Source of the DNA: Rariloculus sp965263005
GTDB lineage: Bacteria > Pseudomonadota > Gammaproteobacteria > Steroidobacterales > Rariloculaceae
DNA: 64,000 nucleotides
Reading direction: 5' to 3'
NCBI RefSeq assembly: GCF_965263005.1
Contig: NZ_OZ253579.1
Coordinates: 186,001-250,000, forward strand
Each line of letters begins with the position of its first letter. The stretch's first letter is position 1. A program made the translations under genes and the position numbers. Of the stretch, positions 37,283-45,495 are shown in pieces. The notes below the pieces were generated by a model. That model searched no databases. It saw nothing but the letters and a program-made list of their open reading frames with translations, and was not told where the DNA came from.

Positions 37283-37438
37283 ATGCGCGAGAAAATCCGG
37301 CTGATGTCGACCGGCGGGACCGGCCACTACTACACGACGACGAAGAATCGACGTCTGCATCCGAAGAAGATGGAAGTCAAGAAATACGACCCCAAATTGC
37401 GGAAGCACGTGGTCTACAAGGAAACAAAGATCAAGTAG
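37283..37438 (+). CDS. rpmG: 50S ribosomal protein L33
   Basis: A 51-residue L33: MREKIRLMSTGGTGHYYTTT, NRRLHPKKMEVKKYDPKLRK, VVYKETKIK. ATG at 37283 gives the standard length; the open frame upstream belongs to the repeat. Its SD (GCGGGGA) lies just outside the repeat. The zinc-binding cysteines of some L33 proteins are absent, so this is the zinc-independent form. Confidence 0.98.
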   Translation: MREKIRLMSTGGTGHYYTTTKNRRLHPKKMEVKKYDPKLRKHVVYKETKIK

Positions 37439-37453
37439 CCGCGGCGGCGGCGT

Positions 37454-38665
37454 TCAGGCCGCCGACACCTGTTCGGGCACCGAGCGGAACGACCGCAGGT
37501 AGACGACGAAATCCGCCATTCCCTGAATGCCGCTGGCTTCGGCGCGGCGGCACCATTCGCGGAAATCGGCCAGCAGCCTTTCGTTGCTCGTGTGCGCACC
37601 CTCCCAGAGGCTATTGAGCTCGTTGCGGTATTCCAGAACAGTCTGGACGCCGGGATGCCGCTCCACGAGTTCGGCCAGCCGCTTGCTCGATGATTCGTCG
37701 AGCATTTGCGGGTGCCAGCTCAGCAGGCGTTTCGCGGCCCTGAAGACCGAGTTCGCGTTCTCGCCAAGCTGATCGAGTTCCAGGCGGAGCACGGGCAACG
37801 TGACGTTGTTCGTGTAGTGACGCAGGACGTGCATCCGGTTGACGATGACGGCACTGAGCGAGTCGAGATCGGGCACTTTCGTTTCCTGCGTGAGCTCAGG
37901 AAGGGTTGCGATGCGTCTGATCCGCGCCAACCCGAGCGCCGAAAGCACTTTCAAATGCAGCCACCCCATGTCGATTTCGTGGTGGCGCATCGAGAATCGC
38001 GCCGAAGTCGGAAACGCATGATGATTGTTGTGCAACTCCTCGCCCGCGACGAAGAGGCCAATCGGCCAGAGGTTCGTCGATGCGTCTCTCGTCTCGAAGT
38101 TTCTGTAGCCTATCGCATGACACAGGCCGTTTATCACGCCGGCCGCGAGCATCGGCATCGTGCCGAGCTGACAGGCGAGCATCGTGATTCCCGGTACGCC
38201 GAAGACGATGAGATCGACAACGGCGAGCACGACTATGCCCGAGTAGCTGAAGCGTGAATACACATTGCGCTCGATCCAATCGTCGGGCGTGCCCCTGCCA
38301 TATTTCTCGACCGTCTCGGGCTTGCCCGCCTCGGCCCGGTAGAGCTCCGCACCCTGCCAGACAACCGTGCTCAGTCCAAACAGTTTCGGACTGTGCGGGT
38401 CGCCTTCCTGCTCGCAATGCGCGTGATGCTTCCTGTGCACGGCAACCCATTCCCTGGTCGAGGCACCGGTGTTCATCCAGAGCCAGAACCGGAAAAAATG
38501 CCTTACGGCTGGGTGCAGATCCACCGATCTGTGGGCCTGGTCGCGATGAAAGTAGAGCGTGATCCCTATCATCGTGACATGCATCCATAACAACGTGACC
38601 CCGACATAGCCCCAGAAACTCAGATTGGCCAGGCCGTACAGATGCGTCGCGAGGAATTCCACCAT
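37454..38665 (-). CDS. Acyl-CoA/acyl-lipid delta-9 desaturase family protein
   Basis: A 403-residue membrane fatty-acid desaturase. Three histidine boxes are visible: HRDQAHRSVDLH, HRKHHAHCEQEGD and EELHNNHHAFPTSARFS, which bind the di-iron centre. Hydrophobic segments near residues 8-40 and 150-190 anchor it. A C-terminal helical extension of about 130 residues (HPGVQTVLEYRNELNSLWEG, EWCRRAEASGIQGM) is typical of the gammaproteobacterial DesA-like group. It introduces a double bond in saturated acyl chains using O2. ATG 38665 begins MVEFLATHLYG. It is inserted between rpmG and mutM, which are adjacent in E. coli. Confidence 0.92.
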   Translation of the reverse strand: MVEFLATHLYGLANLSFWGYVGVTLLWMHVTMIGITLYFHRDQAHRSVDLHPAVRHFFRFWLWMNTGASTREWVAVHRKHHAHCEQEGDPHSPKLFGLSTVVWQGAELYRAEAGKPETVEKYGRGTPDDWIERNVYSRFSYSGIVVLAVVDLIVFGVPGITMLACQLGTMPMLAAGVINGLCHAIGYRNFETRDASTNLWPIGLFVAGEELHNNHHAFPTSARFSMRHHEIDMGWLHLKVLSALGLARIRRIATLPELTQETKVPDLDSLSAVIVNRMHVLRHYTNNVTLPVLRLELDQLGENANSVFRAAKRLLSWHPQMLDESSSKRLAELVERHPGVQTVLEYRNELNSLWEGAHTSNERLLADFREWCRRAEASGIQGMADFVVYLRSFRSVPEQVSAA

Positions 38666-38805
38666 GAGCGCCCCGTTTTCAGGATTGGAATGGCAGAACA
38701 CTATAGCCGATGGGCGATAGGCACTCCAACCGTGCCGCCGCGGCGCGTGAAGCTCGTCACCACTCGGCACTGGCACGCCGAAAACCGCGCGCGTAAGCTT
38801 GCACG

Positions 38806-39618
38806 ATGCCGGAGCTTCCCGAGGTTGAGACGACGCGGCGTGGTCTCGGGCCATTCATCGTCGGTAAGTCCATCGAATCTCTCGAGGTCAGGGAACCGCG
38901 ATTGCGCTGGCCGGTACCGCGCGATCTCGACGAGAAGCTCAGCAACCGGTGCATCGTCCGTCTCGGGCGGCGCGGCAAATACCTGTTGATCGTCACGGAC
39001 GGCGGCACGCTCGTCGTGCACCTCGGCATGTCGGGTAGCCTGCGCTATCTGCCGGAGCCGCGTAGCCCGGGCGTGCACGATCACGTCGACATCCGCTTTG
39101 CCGACGGCGCCCGCCTTCGATTCAACGACCCGCGCCGCTTCGGCAGCCTGCACTTCTCGACGGAGCCGCTCGGCCATCCGCTGCTCAGGCACCTCGGACC
39201 CGAGCCGCTAGGCGATAAATTCGACGGCGAATACCTCGAGCGCGCGTGCGAAGGAAGACGCGTGGCGATCAAGCAGCATCTCATGAACGGTCGCGTCGTC
39301 GCGGGTATCGGCAACATCTACGCCAACGAAGCGCTGTTTCGCGCCGGGATTCATCCCGCGCGGCAGGCGGGCCGGATCGCCCGGCGGAGGCTGGACCAGC
39401 TAGCGGGCACGGTGCGCGACGTGCTCAACGATGCGCTCGGCCAGGGCGGAACGACATTGCGCGACTTCGTCGCGAGCGATGGCCGGCCCGGTTACTTCAA
39501 GCTTTCCCTCGAGGTCTACGATCGCGAGCATGCGCCGTGCACACGCTGTGGGCGGCCGATCCGCATGCGTCGGCTCGGGCAGCGCGCAACGTACTACTGC
39601 GCGGCCTGCCAGCGTTAA
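38806..39618 (+). CDS. mutM: Formamidopyrimidine-DNA glycosylase
   Basis: A 270-residue Fpg glycosylase that excises 8-oxoguanine and nicks the abasic site. The catalytic N-terminal proline is in MPELPEVETTRRGL, the conserved lysine in GRRGKYLLI, the helix-two-turn-helix in GIGNIYANEALFRAGIHP, and the C-terminal C4 zinc finger in CTRCGRPIRMRR and YYCAACQ. The stop overlaps the convergent ggt gene by 4 bases. Confidence 0.97.
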   Translation: MPELPEVETTRRGLGPFIVGKSIESLEVREPRLRWPVPRDLDEKLSNRCIVRLGRRGKYLLIVTDGGTLVVHLGMSGSLRYLPEPRSPGVHDHVDIRFADGARLRFNDPRRFGSLHFSTEPLGHPLLRHLGPEPLGDKFDGEYLERACEGRRVAIKQHLMNGRVVAGIGNIYANEALFRAGIHPARQAGRIARRRLDQLAGTVRDVLNDALGQGGTTLRDFVASDGRPGYFKLSLEVYDREHAPCTRCGRPIRMRRLGQRATYYCAACQR

Positions 39619-41390
39619 TCGCCGAGCGCGACTCCCTCGCGGCGCGGATCCGCACCGCCCGACAGGACGCGACCGCCGTCGGTGTAGTCGACGGTCATGC
39701 CGTGCAGCCCGCTGTTCAGGTTTCTCGATACCACGTTGTGGCCGAGCGCCCTGAGCTGCTCGGCATGATCGAGAATGTCCGTCCCCCGCTCGAGCTCGAT
39801 CGAACGGCCTTGCGCTACGAAATGCGGTGCGGCAACGGCGTCCTGGATGTTGAGTTCCCAATCGAGCACGGCGACGATGGCCTGGGCGACAAAGTTGATG
39901 ATCCGCGTGCCGCCGGGCGAGCCAACGATAAGGCGAAGACGTCCGTCCGCGTCCAAAACAACGCTCGGCGTCATGCTGCTGAGCGGCCGCTTGCGCGGTT
40001 CTGCCCGGTTCGCAACGGGCTTGCCGTCTATCTCGGGCGCGAAAGAAAAGTCCGTCAGCTGATTGTTGAGGATAAAGCCGCCGGTCATGAGCTGGCTGCC
40101 GAAAGCACCCTGCACGCTCGTCGTCATCGACACGGCGTCGCCCCACCGGTCGCCGATCGAGAAGTGGCTCGTCGACGCAACCTCGGTCGGCTCGCTCGGC
40201 GCGAAGTTCCAGGCGAGATCCGGCTGTGGCGAACCGGGCGAGACGCTTTCAAGCGCTCTGCGGCGATCGATCAGCGCCGCGCGGCCGCGCAGATACTCGC
40301 CGCTCAGCAGCGCCGCGACGGGAGCGGCAACAAAATCCGGGTCTCCGAGGTAGAAATTGCGGTCGGCGAAGGCAAGCCGGCTCGCGTCGGCGATCAGGTG
40401 CACGGACTGCACAGGATCCCCCGCGATGGCCGGGAGATCGAATGCCTGGAGAATCCCGAGAATCTGCTGAACGGTGACGCCGCCCGACGAGGGCAGGCGC
40501 GGCCCGCAAACGCGCCACTGCCGGTACGGCGAGCAGAGCGGCGTTGTCGTGCGCGCCTCGTAGGCCCGCAAGTCCTCGTGGGTCATGCGTCCCGCACGCA
40601 TCGTATCGTTTCTGACCGTGTCGACGATTCTGTCGGCGAGCTCGCCTGTATACATCGCATCGGCGCCTTGCGCGGCCAGCGTGCGCAGCGTTGCCGCGTA
40701 CTCGGTATTGACGAGCCGGAAACCCGGCTCGCGAGGCTCGCCGTCATCATCGTAAAAATATGCGCGGAAACGTTCGCCGCGAGCGACATCGTTGAACCGG
40801 TCGAGCAGGAAATGCAGTCGGGGCGAAACCTCGAACCCTCGCTCGGCCAGGTCGAGCGCCGGAGCGAACAGGTCCGGCCACGGCAATCGGCCATGATCCC
40901 GATGCGCGAGTTCGAGCATGCGCATTGCGCCCGGCACGCCAACCGACAATCCGCCGAAGGCAACCGCGGGAAATGACGCCGCTCGGCCGTTGTCGTCGAG
41001 GAACATGTCGGGCGTCGCAGCGGCCGGAGCCGTCTCGCGGCCTTCATAGGCAATGATATCGGCGGCCTGGCCGGGTGGGGCGGAAGACCGCCTCGCCGAA
41101 GACGGCTGATCGTCGGGCGCGTCGAACACCAGCATGAATGCGCCGCCGCCGATACCCGACGACTGGGGTTCCACGAGCGACAGTACGAGCTGGACTGCGA
41201 TAGCCGCGTCCACAGCGCTGCCACCGCCGCGCAGGATGCCGATCCCGGCTTCCGCGGCGTAGGGGTTCGCTGCTACGACCATTTGCTCGGTGGCGCGAAC
41301 GGGCTCCGCTGCGCTGGCTCGCGCGAGCCAGGCGCACGTGACTGCAAACGAGCAGGCGAGAATCAACGCGCGGCGAAGCAACACGGTCAT
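39615..41390 (-). CDS. ggt: Gamma-glutamyltranspeptidase
   Basis: A 591-residue exported precursor with a signal peptide (residues 1-28) and the gamma-glutamyltransferase fold: MVVAANPYAAEAGIGILRGG, GIGGGAFMLVF, and the autocleavage/catalytic Thr in EVASTSHFSIGDRWGDAVS that starts the small subunit, then LNNQLTDFSFAPE and GSPGGTRIIN. It cleaves gamma-glutamyl bonds, mainly of glutathione, in the periplasm. Its presence between mutM and coaD is an insertion relative to the E. coli order. Confidence 0.94.
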   Translation of the reverse strand: MTVLLRRALILACSFAVTCAWLARASAAEPVRATEQMVVAANPYAAEAGIGILRGGGSAVDAAIAVQLVLSLVEPQSSGIGGGAFMLVFDAPDDQPSSARRSSAPPGQAADIIAYEGRETAPAAATPDMFLDDNGRAASFPAVAFGGLSVGVPGAMRMLELAHRDHGRLPWPDLFAPALDLAERGFEVSPRLHFLLDRFNDVARGERFRAYFYDDDGEPREPGFRLVNTEYAATLRTLAAQGADAMYTGELADRIVDTVRNDTMRAGRMTHEDLRAYEARTTTPLCSPYRQWRVCGPRLPSSGGVTVQQILGILQAFDLPAIAGDPVQSVHLIADASRLAFADRNFYLGDPDFVAAPVAALLSGEYLRGRAALIDRRRALESVSPGSPQPDLAWNFAPSEPTEVASTSHFSIGDRWGDAVSMTTSVQGAFGSQLMTGGFILNNQLTDFSFAPEIDGKPVANRAEPRKRPLSSMTPSVVLDADGRLRLIVGSPGGTRIINFVAQAIVAVLDWELNIQDAVAAPHFVAQGRSIELERGTDILDHAEQLRALGHNVVSRNLNSGLHGMTVDYTDGGRVLSGGADPRREGVALGD

Positions 41391-41397
41391 CGTAGGC

Positions 41398-41889
41398 TCA
41401 GGCGAACTTCAATTTCAGCGCTTCTGCGACATGAGGATGCACGAACTGCGAGACGTCACCGCCAAATTCGGCAATTTCCCTGACGAGCGTCGACGAGACA
41501 AAGGTGAACTGCTCCGTCGGCGTAAGAAAAACGGTCTCCACACGGTCGTTCAAGCGACGGTTCATCGTTGCGAGCTGAAACTCAAGCTCGAAGTCCGAAA
41601 CGGCCCGCAAGCCCCGAATGATGACCGGCATATCGTGCTTGTGTGCGAACTCGACCGACAGACCATCGTAGCCCGTGACAGATACCCCGGGAACGTCCTT
41701 CAGCACTTCGCGCGCAAGGGCGACACGCTCGTCAAGCGTGAACAGCGGAGCCTTCCCCGGGCTCGCGGCGATCGAAACGAGCACCTGGCCGAACAAGCGT
41801 GCGCACCTGTGGATCAGCTCCTCGTGGCCCCGCGTCAGCGGATCGAAGGTCCCCGGATACATCGCACCAACGTTCACGGCTGAAGTCAT
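41398..41889 (-). CDS. coaD: Phosphopantetheine adenylyltransferase
   Basis: A 163-residue nucleotidyltransferase of CoA synthesis. Motifs are YPGTFDPLTRGHEELIHR (T/HxGH site), RGLRAVSDFELEFQLATMNR and SSTLVREIAEFGGDVSQFVH. ATG at 41889 gives MTSAVNVGAMYPG; an ATG at 41910 with GAAGG upstream would add seven residues. Upstream on the same strand lies rsmD, with repeat copy C between the two genes. Confidence 0.96.
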   Translation of the reverse strand: MTSAVNVGAMYPGTFDPLTRGHEELIHRCARLFGQVLVSIAASPGKAPLFTLDERVALAREVLKDVPGVSVTGYDGLSVEFAHKHDMPVIIRGLRAVSDFELEFQLATMNRRLNDRVETVFLTPTEQFTFVSSTLVREIAEFGGDVSQFVHPHVAEALKLKFA

Positions 41890-41935
41890 CCTGGAACGGA
41901 GAGCGGGCATTGTACCTTCGGCGCGCTGCGTGCGC

Positions 41936-42101
41936 CTAGCAGCCCGTGGCAAAAGTCCCGCTGCATTCGACCGACGATGCATCCCGGCCGTCTGCGTTGC
42001 TCGTCGGTCGAATATTCCCGATATTCTCCCTCCTCGCGCCTTGCCGGCCGGGCGCCTCGCCGGTCTCGCTGCGACGCGGGACTTCTGCCACGGGCTGCTA
42101 G
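41936..42101 (+). repeat. Copy C of the 166-bp palindromic repeat (rsmD-coaD junction)
   Basis: A 166-bp element beginning CTAGCAGCCCGTGGCAAAAG and ending CTGCCACGGGCTGCTAG, over 90 percent identical by eye to copy B and in the same orientation on +. Terminal inverted repeats of about 26 bp and an internal ATTCGACCGACGA/TCGTCGGTCGAAT pair predict a long folded structure. Both flanks are CTAG. It separates rsmD (ends 42122) from coaD (starts 41889), which are usually directly adjacent. Confidence 0.93.
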
Positions 42102-42121
42102 ACACGCTCGCACGAACTGAG

Positions 42122-42700
42122 TCAAGCAGGCTGTTCGGGCGTGCCGTCGAGCCGCGCGAGACCGAAACAGACGGCACCGGCCCGACCTGTCTGCTGCCAG
42201 CAGAGCCCGTCCGCGTCGGGCAATCCGTCAGTCGCAGCGCGCTCGACGTAGATCAGCGCGTCGGGCGCCATGAACGGCGCCAAGGCGCCGATCACGGGTT
42301 CGACGGGCGTCACGTACGGCGGGTCGACGAATACGAAATCGAACGGCAACTCCGGCCGGCGGCGCATGAACGCCTCGACTTCCTCACACACGACGCGGCC
42401 GTTCCCGGCCAGCATCCCGAGCTGCTCGCCAAGATGCCGGGCGAGCTTTCGATTCCGCTCGACGAACGACACATCGCGCGCCCCGCGCGACAACGCCTCG
42501 AGTCCCAACATCCCCGTGCCGGCATAAAGATCCAGGCACCTCGCGCCCTCGATTCGAGCCCCGAGCCAGTTGAACAAGGTTTCGCGAACGCGGTCCGGCG
42601 TCGGCCGAACGGACGTACCGGCCGGGAAACTCAGGCGCCTGCCACGCCATGTTCCGGCAATGATGCGTAAGGTGCGTTGTGCGTTTTTGTCGCGGGCCAT
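42122..42700 (-). CDS. rsmD: 16S rRNA (guanine(966)-N(2))-methyltransferase
   Basis: A 192-residue SAM-dependent rRNA methyltransferase. Signatures are RIIAGTWRGRRLSFP, RPTPDRVRETLFNWL, LDLYAGTGMLGLEALSRGA and the catalytic FVFVDPPYVTP (N/DPPY). ATG at 42700 begins MARDKNAQRTLRII. Upstream of coaD on the same strand; the two form a conserved pair. Confidence 0.95.
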   Translation of the reverse strand: MARDKNAQRTLRIIAGTWRGRRLSFPAGTSVRPTPDRVRETLFNWLGARIEGARCLDLYAGTGMLGLEALSRGARDVSFVERNRKLARHLGEQLGMLAGNGRVVCEEVEAFMRRRPELPFDFVFVDPPYVTPVEPVIGALAPFMAPDALIYVERAATDGLPDADGLCWQQTGRAGAVCFGLARLDGTPEQPA

Positions 42701-42844
42701 CGGGAGCCACCGTACCTCAAGTCTAATCCGATACCGAGAGGACCTTGTAATGGCGTTCGTCCGAAAATTCGATCCATGGGATCGGCCAGCGCGACATGGT
42801 ACCCTTCGCGCCATTGTACGGGGTCTTGAGGGTTTCGTATCTCC

Positions 42845-43726
42845 ATGTTTTATGGGCGAAAAGTTCTTCTTGCTCTGTTGGAGGCACTAAATCGCCAAGT
42901 CCCCAAGACCGATCTGCAGAAGTACTTGTTCCTCGTTTCCCAGGAACAGGAAAGTCCCTCCTATCACTTTGTCCCCTGCCGATATGGGTGCTACTCGTTC
43001 CAGGCCAACGCCGACAAACGTACCCTGGCCAAGTACGGATTAATCAGAGACCACGACAAATGGGTTCTAGATTCACAGCAGCGCTTCCTGCATGTTCTCA
43101 AGCCGGCAGACCAGATCGCCATACGCAAGGTAGTCGAACGTTTCAGGAAGGTACGGGGCCGTGATCTCGTTCGATACACCTATCGAACTTATCCGTACTA
43201 CGCGATCAATAGCGACATACGGCATGAAGTCCTGGATCCCGCAGACCAGAAAAAGGTCGAGGCGGCGCGACCCAAGGGAAGGCCAGCTCGCCTCTTTACG
43301 ATTGGGTACGAAGGGCAGTCGCTTGAGCAGTTCTTGAACAAGCTCATCGTGCAGACAGTGTCCGTACTCTGTGACGTCAGGCAAAATCCGGTAAGCATGA
43401 AGTACGGATTCAGCAAGCGTCAGCTACAAAATGCTTGCGATAGGATCGGCGTTAGCTACGTTCACATGCCTGAGCTTGGGATCGAGTCCCAAAAGCGAAA
43501 GCACCTGAACTCGCGCTCCGATTACGATTCCCTGTTCCGCGACTACGTGAACACGACCATTAGGGACAACGACTCAGCTCTCAAATCGATCATTCGGCTT
43601 GTGGGCGACAACGGAAGAGTGGCATTGACGTGTTTTGAGGCTGATGCGAGCTACTGCCATAGAGGCTGCGTAGCAAACGCGCTCCTCGCCAGGTCTGACT
43701 TTGGGCATCTGGTCGCGCACCTGTAG
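42845..43726 (+). CDS. DUF488 protein with N-terminal Panacea-like module
   Basis: A 293-residue protein in two parts. Residues 150-293 fit DUF488: LFTIGYEGQSLEQFLNKLI, VLCDVRQNPVSMKYGFSK, YVHMPELGIESQKRK, and ALTCFEADASYCHRGCVA, with the conserved Cys/His end. Residues 1-130 (LLALLEALNRQVPKTDLQKY, FLVSQEQESPSYHFVPCRYG, CYSFQANADKRTLAKYGLI) resemble the SocA/Panacea antitoxin-like fold by pattern only. DUF488 is of unknown activity and often found in defence-associated contexts. The gene is convergent with the PIN gene and overlaps it by 76 bases. Confidence 0.8.
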   Translation: MFYGRKVLLALLEALNRQVPKTDLQKYLFLVSQEQESPSYHFVPCRYGCYSFQANADKRTLAKYGLIRDHDKWVLDSQQRFLHVLKPADQIAIRKVVERFRKVRGRDLVRYTYRTYPYYAINSDIRHEVLDPADQKKVEAARPKGRPARLFTIGYEGQSLEQFLNKLIVQTVSVLCDVRQNPVSMKYGFSKRQLQNACDRIGVSYVHMPELGIESQKRKHLNSRSDYDSLFRDYVNTTIRDNDSALKSIIRLVGDNGRVALTCFEADASYCHRGCVANALLARSDFGHLVAHL

Positions 43727-44295
43727 GCAATGGCGCAGAGGCGTGTGCTCATCACCGTTACCACGTACCCGTTGCCATCGCGCTCGTACGATGAGCTGGT
43801 CTGCACGGCCGGTATCTTGGAGGACGGCTCTTGGAAACGGGAAACACCATGCCCGCTCTGCCACGCCTCGAGTGCGCCGATGAGCAGCGAGATCGAGCAG
43901 CCGTCCACTGCTTGCAGTTGATCGATTACCCACAATACACCGTGCACGCGTAGACCGCTCTCCGCACCGACGCGGCGCAGCTGAGCGTCGCCGGTGAGCA
44001 GGATTCCTCGCTGAGAACGCGCGGTGACGAAGCAGAAACAGTCATTTGCTGACAGCGCGGAATATCGCTCTTTGACAGCGAAGGCTTGTCGGACTTCGCC
44101 CGGTGCGAGGTCGTATGTCTCCAACCCGGCCGCGTCGAGATTCCTCCAGTCCTGTTCGGTGAATTCTAGGATCTCGGACTCACGGACCGGGAGCGGAACA
44201 ACGAGCCGGTACGGCAAAGCACTAAAGACTCCAAGCAACCCTCCCTTGCGGAGATCAATCAAGCACGAAGCATCGTTGACGATTACGCACGTCAA
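43651..44295 (-). CDS. PIN-domain protein (probable VapC-like toxin)
   Basis: A 214-residue open frame. Residues 1-145 look like a PIN nuclease domain: NDASCLIDLRKGGLLG (first acidic residue), then SANDCFCFVTARSQ and ILLTGDAQLRRVGAESGL, with further acidic residues and a C-terminal GVLWVIDQL. The remaining 60-70 residues are basic and unlike PIN proteins, and overlap the convergent DUF488 gene, so a frameshift or altered stop near 43850 is possible. The ATG overlaps the stop of the XRE-ImmA gene by 4 bases, so both are translated together. PIN proteins are usually RNases whose partner blocks them. Confidence 0.72.
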   Translation of the reverse strand: MTCVIVNDASCLIDLRKGGLLGVFSALPYRLVVPLPVRESEILEFTEQDWRNLDAAGLETYDLAPGEVRQAFAVKERYSALSANDCFCFVTARSQRGILLTGDAQLRRVGAESGLRVHGVLWVIDQLQAVDGCSISLLIGALEAWQSGHGVSRFQEPSSKIPAVQTSSSYERDGNGYVVTVMSTRLCAIAYRCATRCPKSDLARSAFATQPLWQ

Positions 44296-45371
44296 TGGGG
44301 GCTCGGACCACTGATTCTCTGCTCGACAGTGCCGAGGGACTGGTTGAGAAGCTCAGCCGCACGGACCGGTGCGATCAGTTCTTCGCCAACCGCTCGCCAG
44401 ACGAGTTGCTCGAAGCGGCGGGGTCTCTCGAAAGTGGCGAATCCGCTGTCGCCGCTGATCGGTTCCGGCTCGTTCCGGCGCCAGGACCGGGCAAAGGTGG
44501 TGAAGGCATACCGGACATTGGCGGGACGGAGGATGCCGACTTGTCCGAGGCGCATGAGCATGGCGGCGGCGGAAACACCGTAGGTGTGTTTGAGGCGGAT
44601 GATCTCATAGTAGGTTACTCGGTGGCGGCTGGGGCCTGCCTCCTCGAGGAGGCTCTCGCGCGGGACCAGGAAAGCGCTTGCGAATCGGTTCATGGCGGAT
44701 TCGAGTTTGATTGCCGGGTTACCGGTGGACAGGATGATCCTGTGGGCCAACTCGTGGGCGAGATTGAAGCGCTTGCGCTCCACGTTGGTCCGATTGGAGA
44801 CCACGATAGCGTCCGCGACGGCGTTACCTCCGCGCAGGACGTGGCACGCCAAGCCGCTAATGCGCTCGGGAAGGTCGTCCTCTACAACCTTGATGCCCTT
44901 TTCTTCGAGAAGCGCACATAGGCTGGGGATCGGGTCCATGCCGAGATGCCAGTGGTTGCGGAGCTGGTCGGCTTTAGTGTCGATGTCGTCTTCGCTGGCG
45001 ACGCTCTCACAGCGAAGTCCTTCGACCCAGTCGAGATCCGGTGCGATGCCGAGAATGTCTTCAATGACAAGATATCGTTCCAGGTTGTCGATGACGATAG
45101 CTTCTGCCTTCGCCCGGTCGCGGGCGGAAGTGCCAGAGTGCTTGCGGAACTCAAGCCCGTCGAGCACCTCGACCTGTGCGCTCATGAGGAAGTCCAGGGA
45201 CACGTCGAGCGCCTTGCCCAAGCCCACGAGGACGGCGGAAGACGGCATCATCTTGCCCGCTTCGTACTTGCTGATCGCCTGAGCGGTTACCGGGGGGTTT
45301 ACTCGTTCGGCCAATGACCGCATGGATAGTCCGGCGCGCTTGCGCGCGAGCCGCAGTCGACGTCCAAACAT
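44292..45371 (-). CDS. XRE-family regulator fused to ImmA/IrrE-like metallopeptidase
   Basis: A 359-residue protein. Residues 1-65 form an XRE helix-turn-helix (RLRLARKRAGLSMRSLAERV, ISKYEAGKMMPSSAVL). Residues 140-260 form an ImmA/IrrE peptidase domain with the zinc motif HELAH in FNLAHELAHRIIL and upstream DAIVVSNR. Such fusions act as antitoxin-like or stress-sensing repressors, sometimes cleaving a partner. SD GGGGAG 6 bases before ATG 45371 fixes the start. Operon with the PIN gene (ATGA overlap) suggests the pair is a toxin-antitoxin module controlled by this protein. Confidence 0.88.
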   Translation of the reverse strand: MFGRRLRLARKRAGLSMRSLAERVNPPVTAQAISKYEAGKMMPSSAVLVGLGKALDVSLDFLMSAQVEVLDGLEFRKHSGTSARDRAKAEAIVIDNLERYLVIEDILGIAPDLDWVEGLRCESVASEDDIDTKADQLRNHWHLGMDPIPSLCALLEEKGIKVVEDDLPERISGLACHVLRGGNAVADAIVVSNRTNVERKRFNLAHELAHRIILSTGNPAIKLESAMNRFASAFLVPRESLLEEAGPSRHRVTYYEIIRLKHTYGVSAAAMLMRLGQVGILRPANVRYAFTTFARSWRRNEPEPISGDSGFATFERPRRFEQLVWRAVGEELIAPVRAAELLNQSLGTVEQRISGPSPH

Positions 45372-45383
45372 GTGCTGCTCCCC

Positions 45384-45466
45384 ATTCGTATCTAAACCAG
45401 TGGTTGACAAATGGATTCGTTATCATTGTAATGTAAACCCGATATCGATGCCAGCGGATTCGTATC
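45384..45466. promoter_or_regulatory. Three ATTCGTATC-type direct repeats in divergent promoter
   Basis: ATTCGTATC occurs at 45384-45392 and 45458-45466, and a one-base longer variant ATTCGTTATC at 45415-45424. They flank and lie within the -35/-10 region of the + promoter and cover the space between the XRE-ImmA gene and the small basic gene. They are candidate operators of the XRE protein. Confidence 0.5.
45404..45432 (+). promoter_or_regulatory. Sigma-70-type promoter of the small basic gene
   Basis: A consensus TTGACA (45404-45409), a 17-base spacer and TGTAAT (45427-45432), 64 bases before ATG 45496. The middle ATTCGTTATC repeat falls inside the spacer, so a bound repressor would block RNA polymerase. 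Confidence 0.65.
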
Positions 45467-45495
45467 GTACGCAATCCATTTGGGAGGACTACAAG

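Noticed and set aside
39246..40976. 576-residue open frame on + across mutM and ggt
   Set aside because: It overlaps two well-supported genes in other frames and has no homology-like features.
41936..42101. CRISPR-like interpretation of the palindromic repeats
   Set aside because: Copies are kilobases apart, not regularly spaced, and no spacers or cas genes exist in the window.
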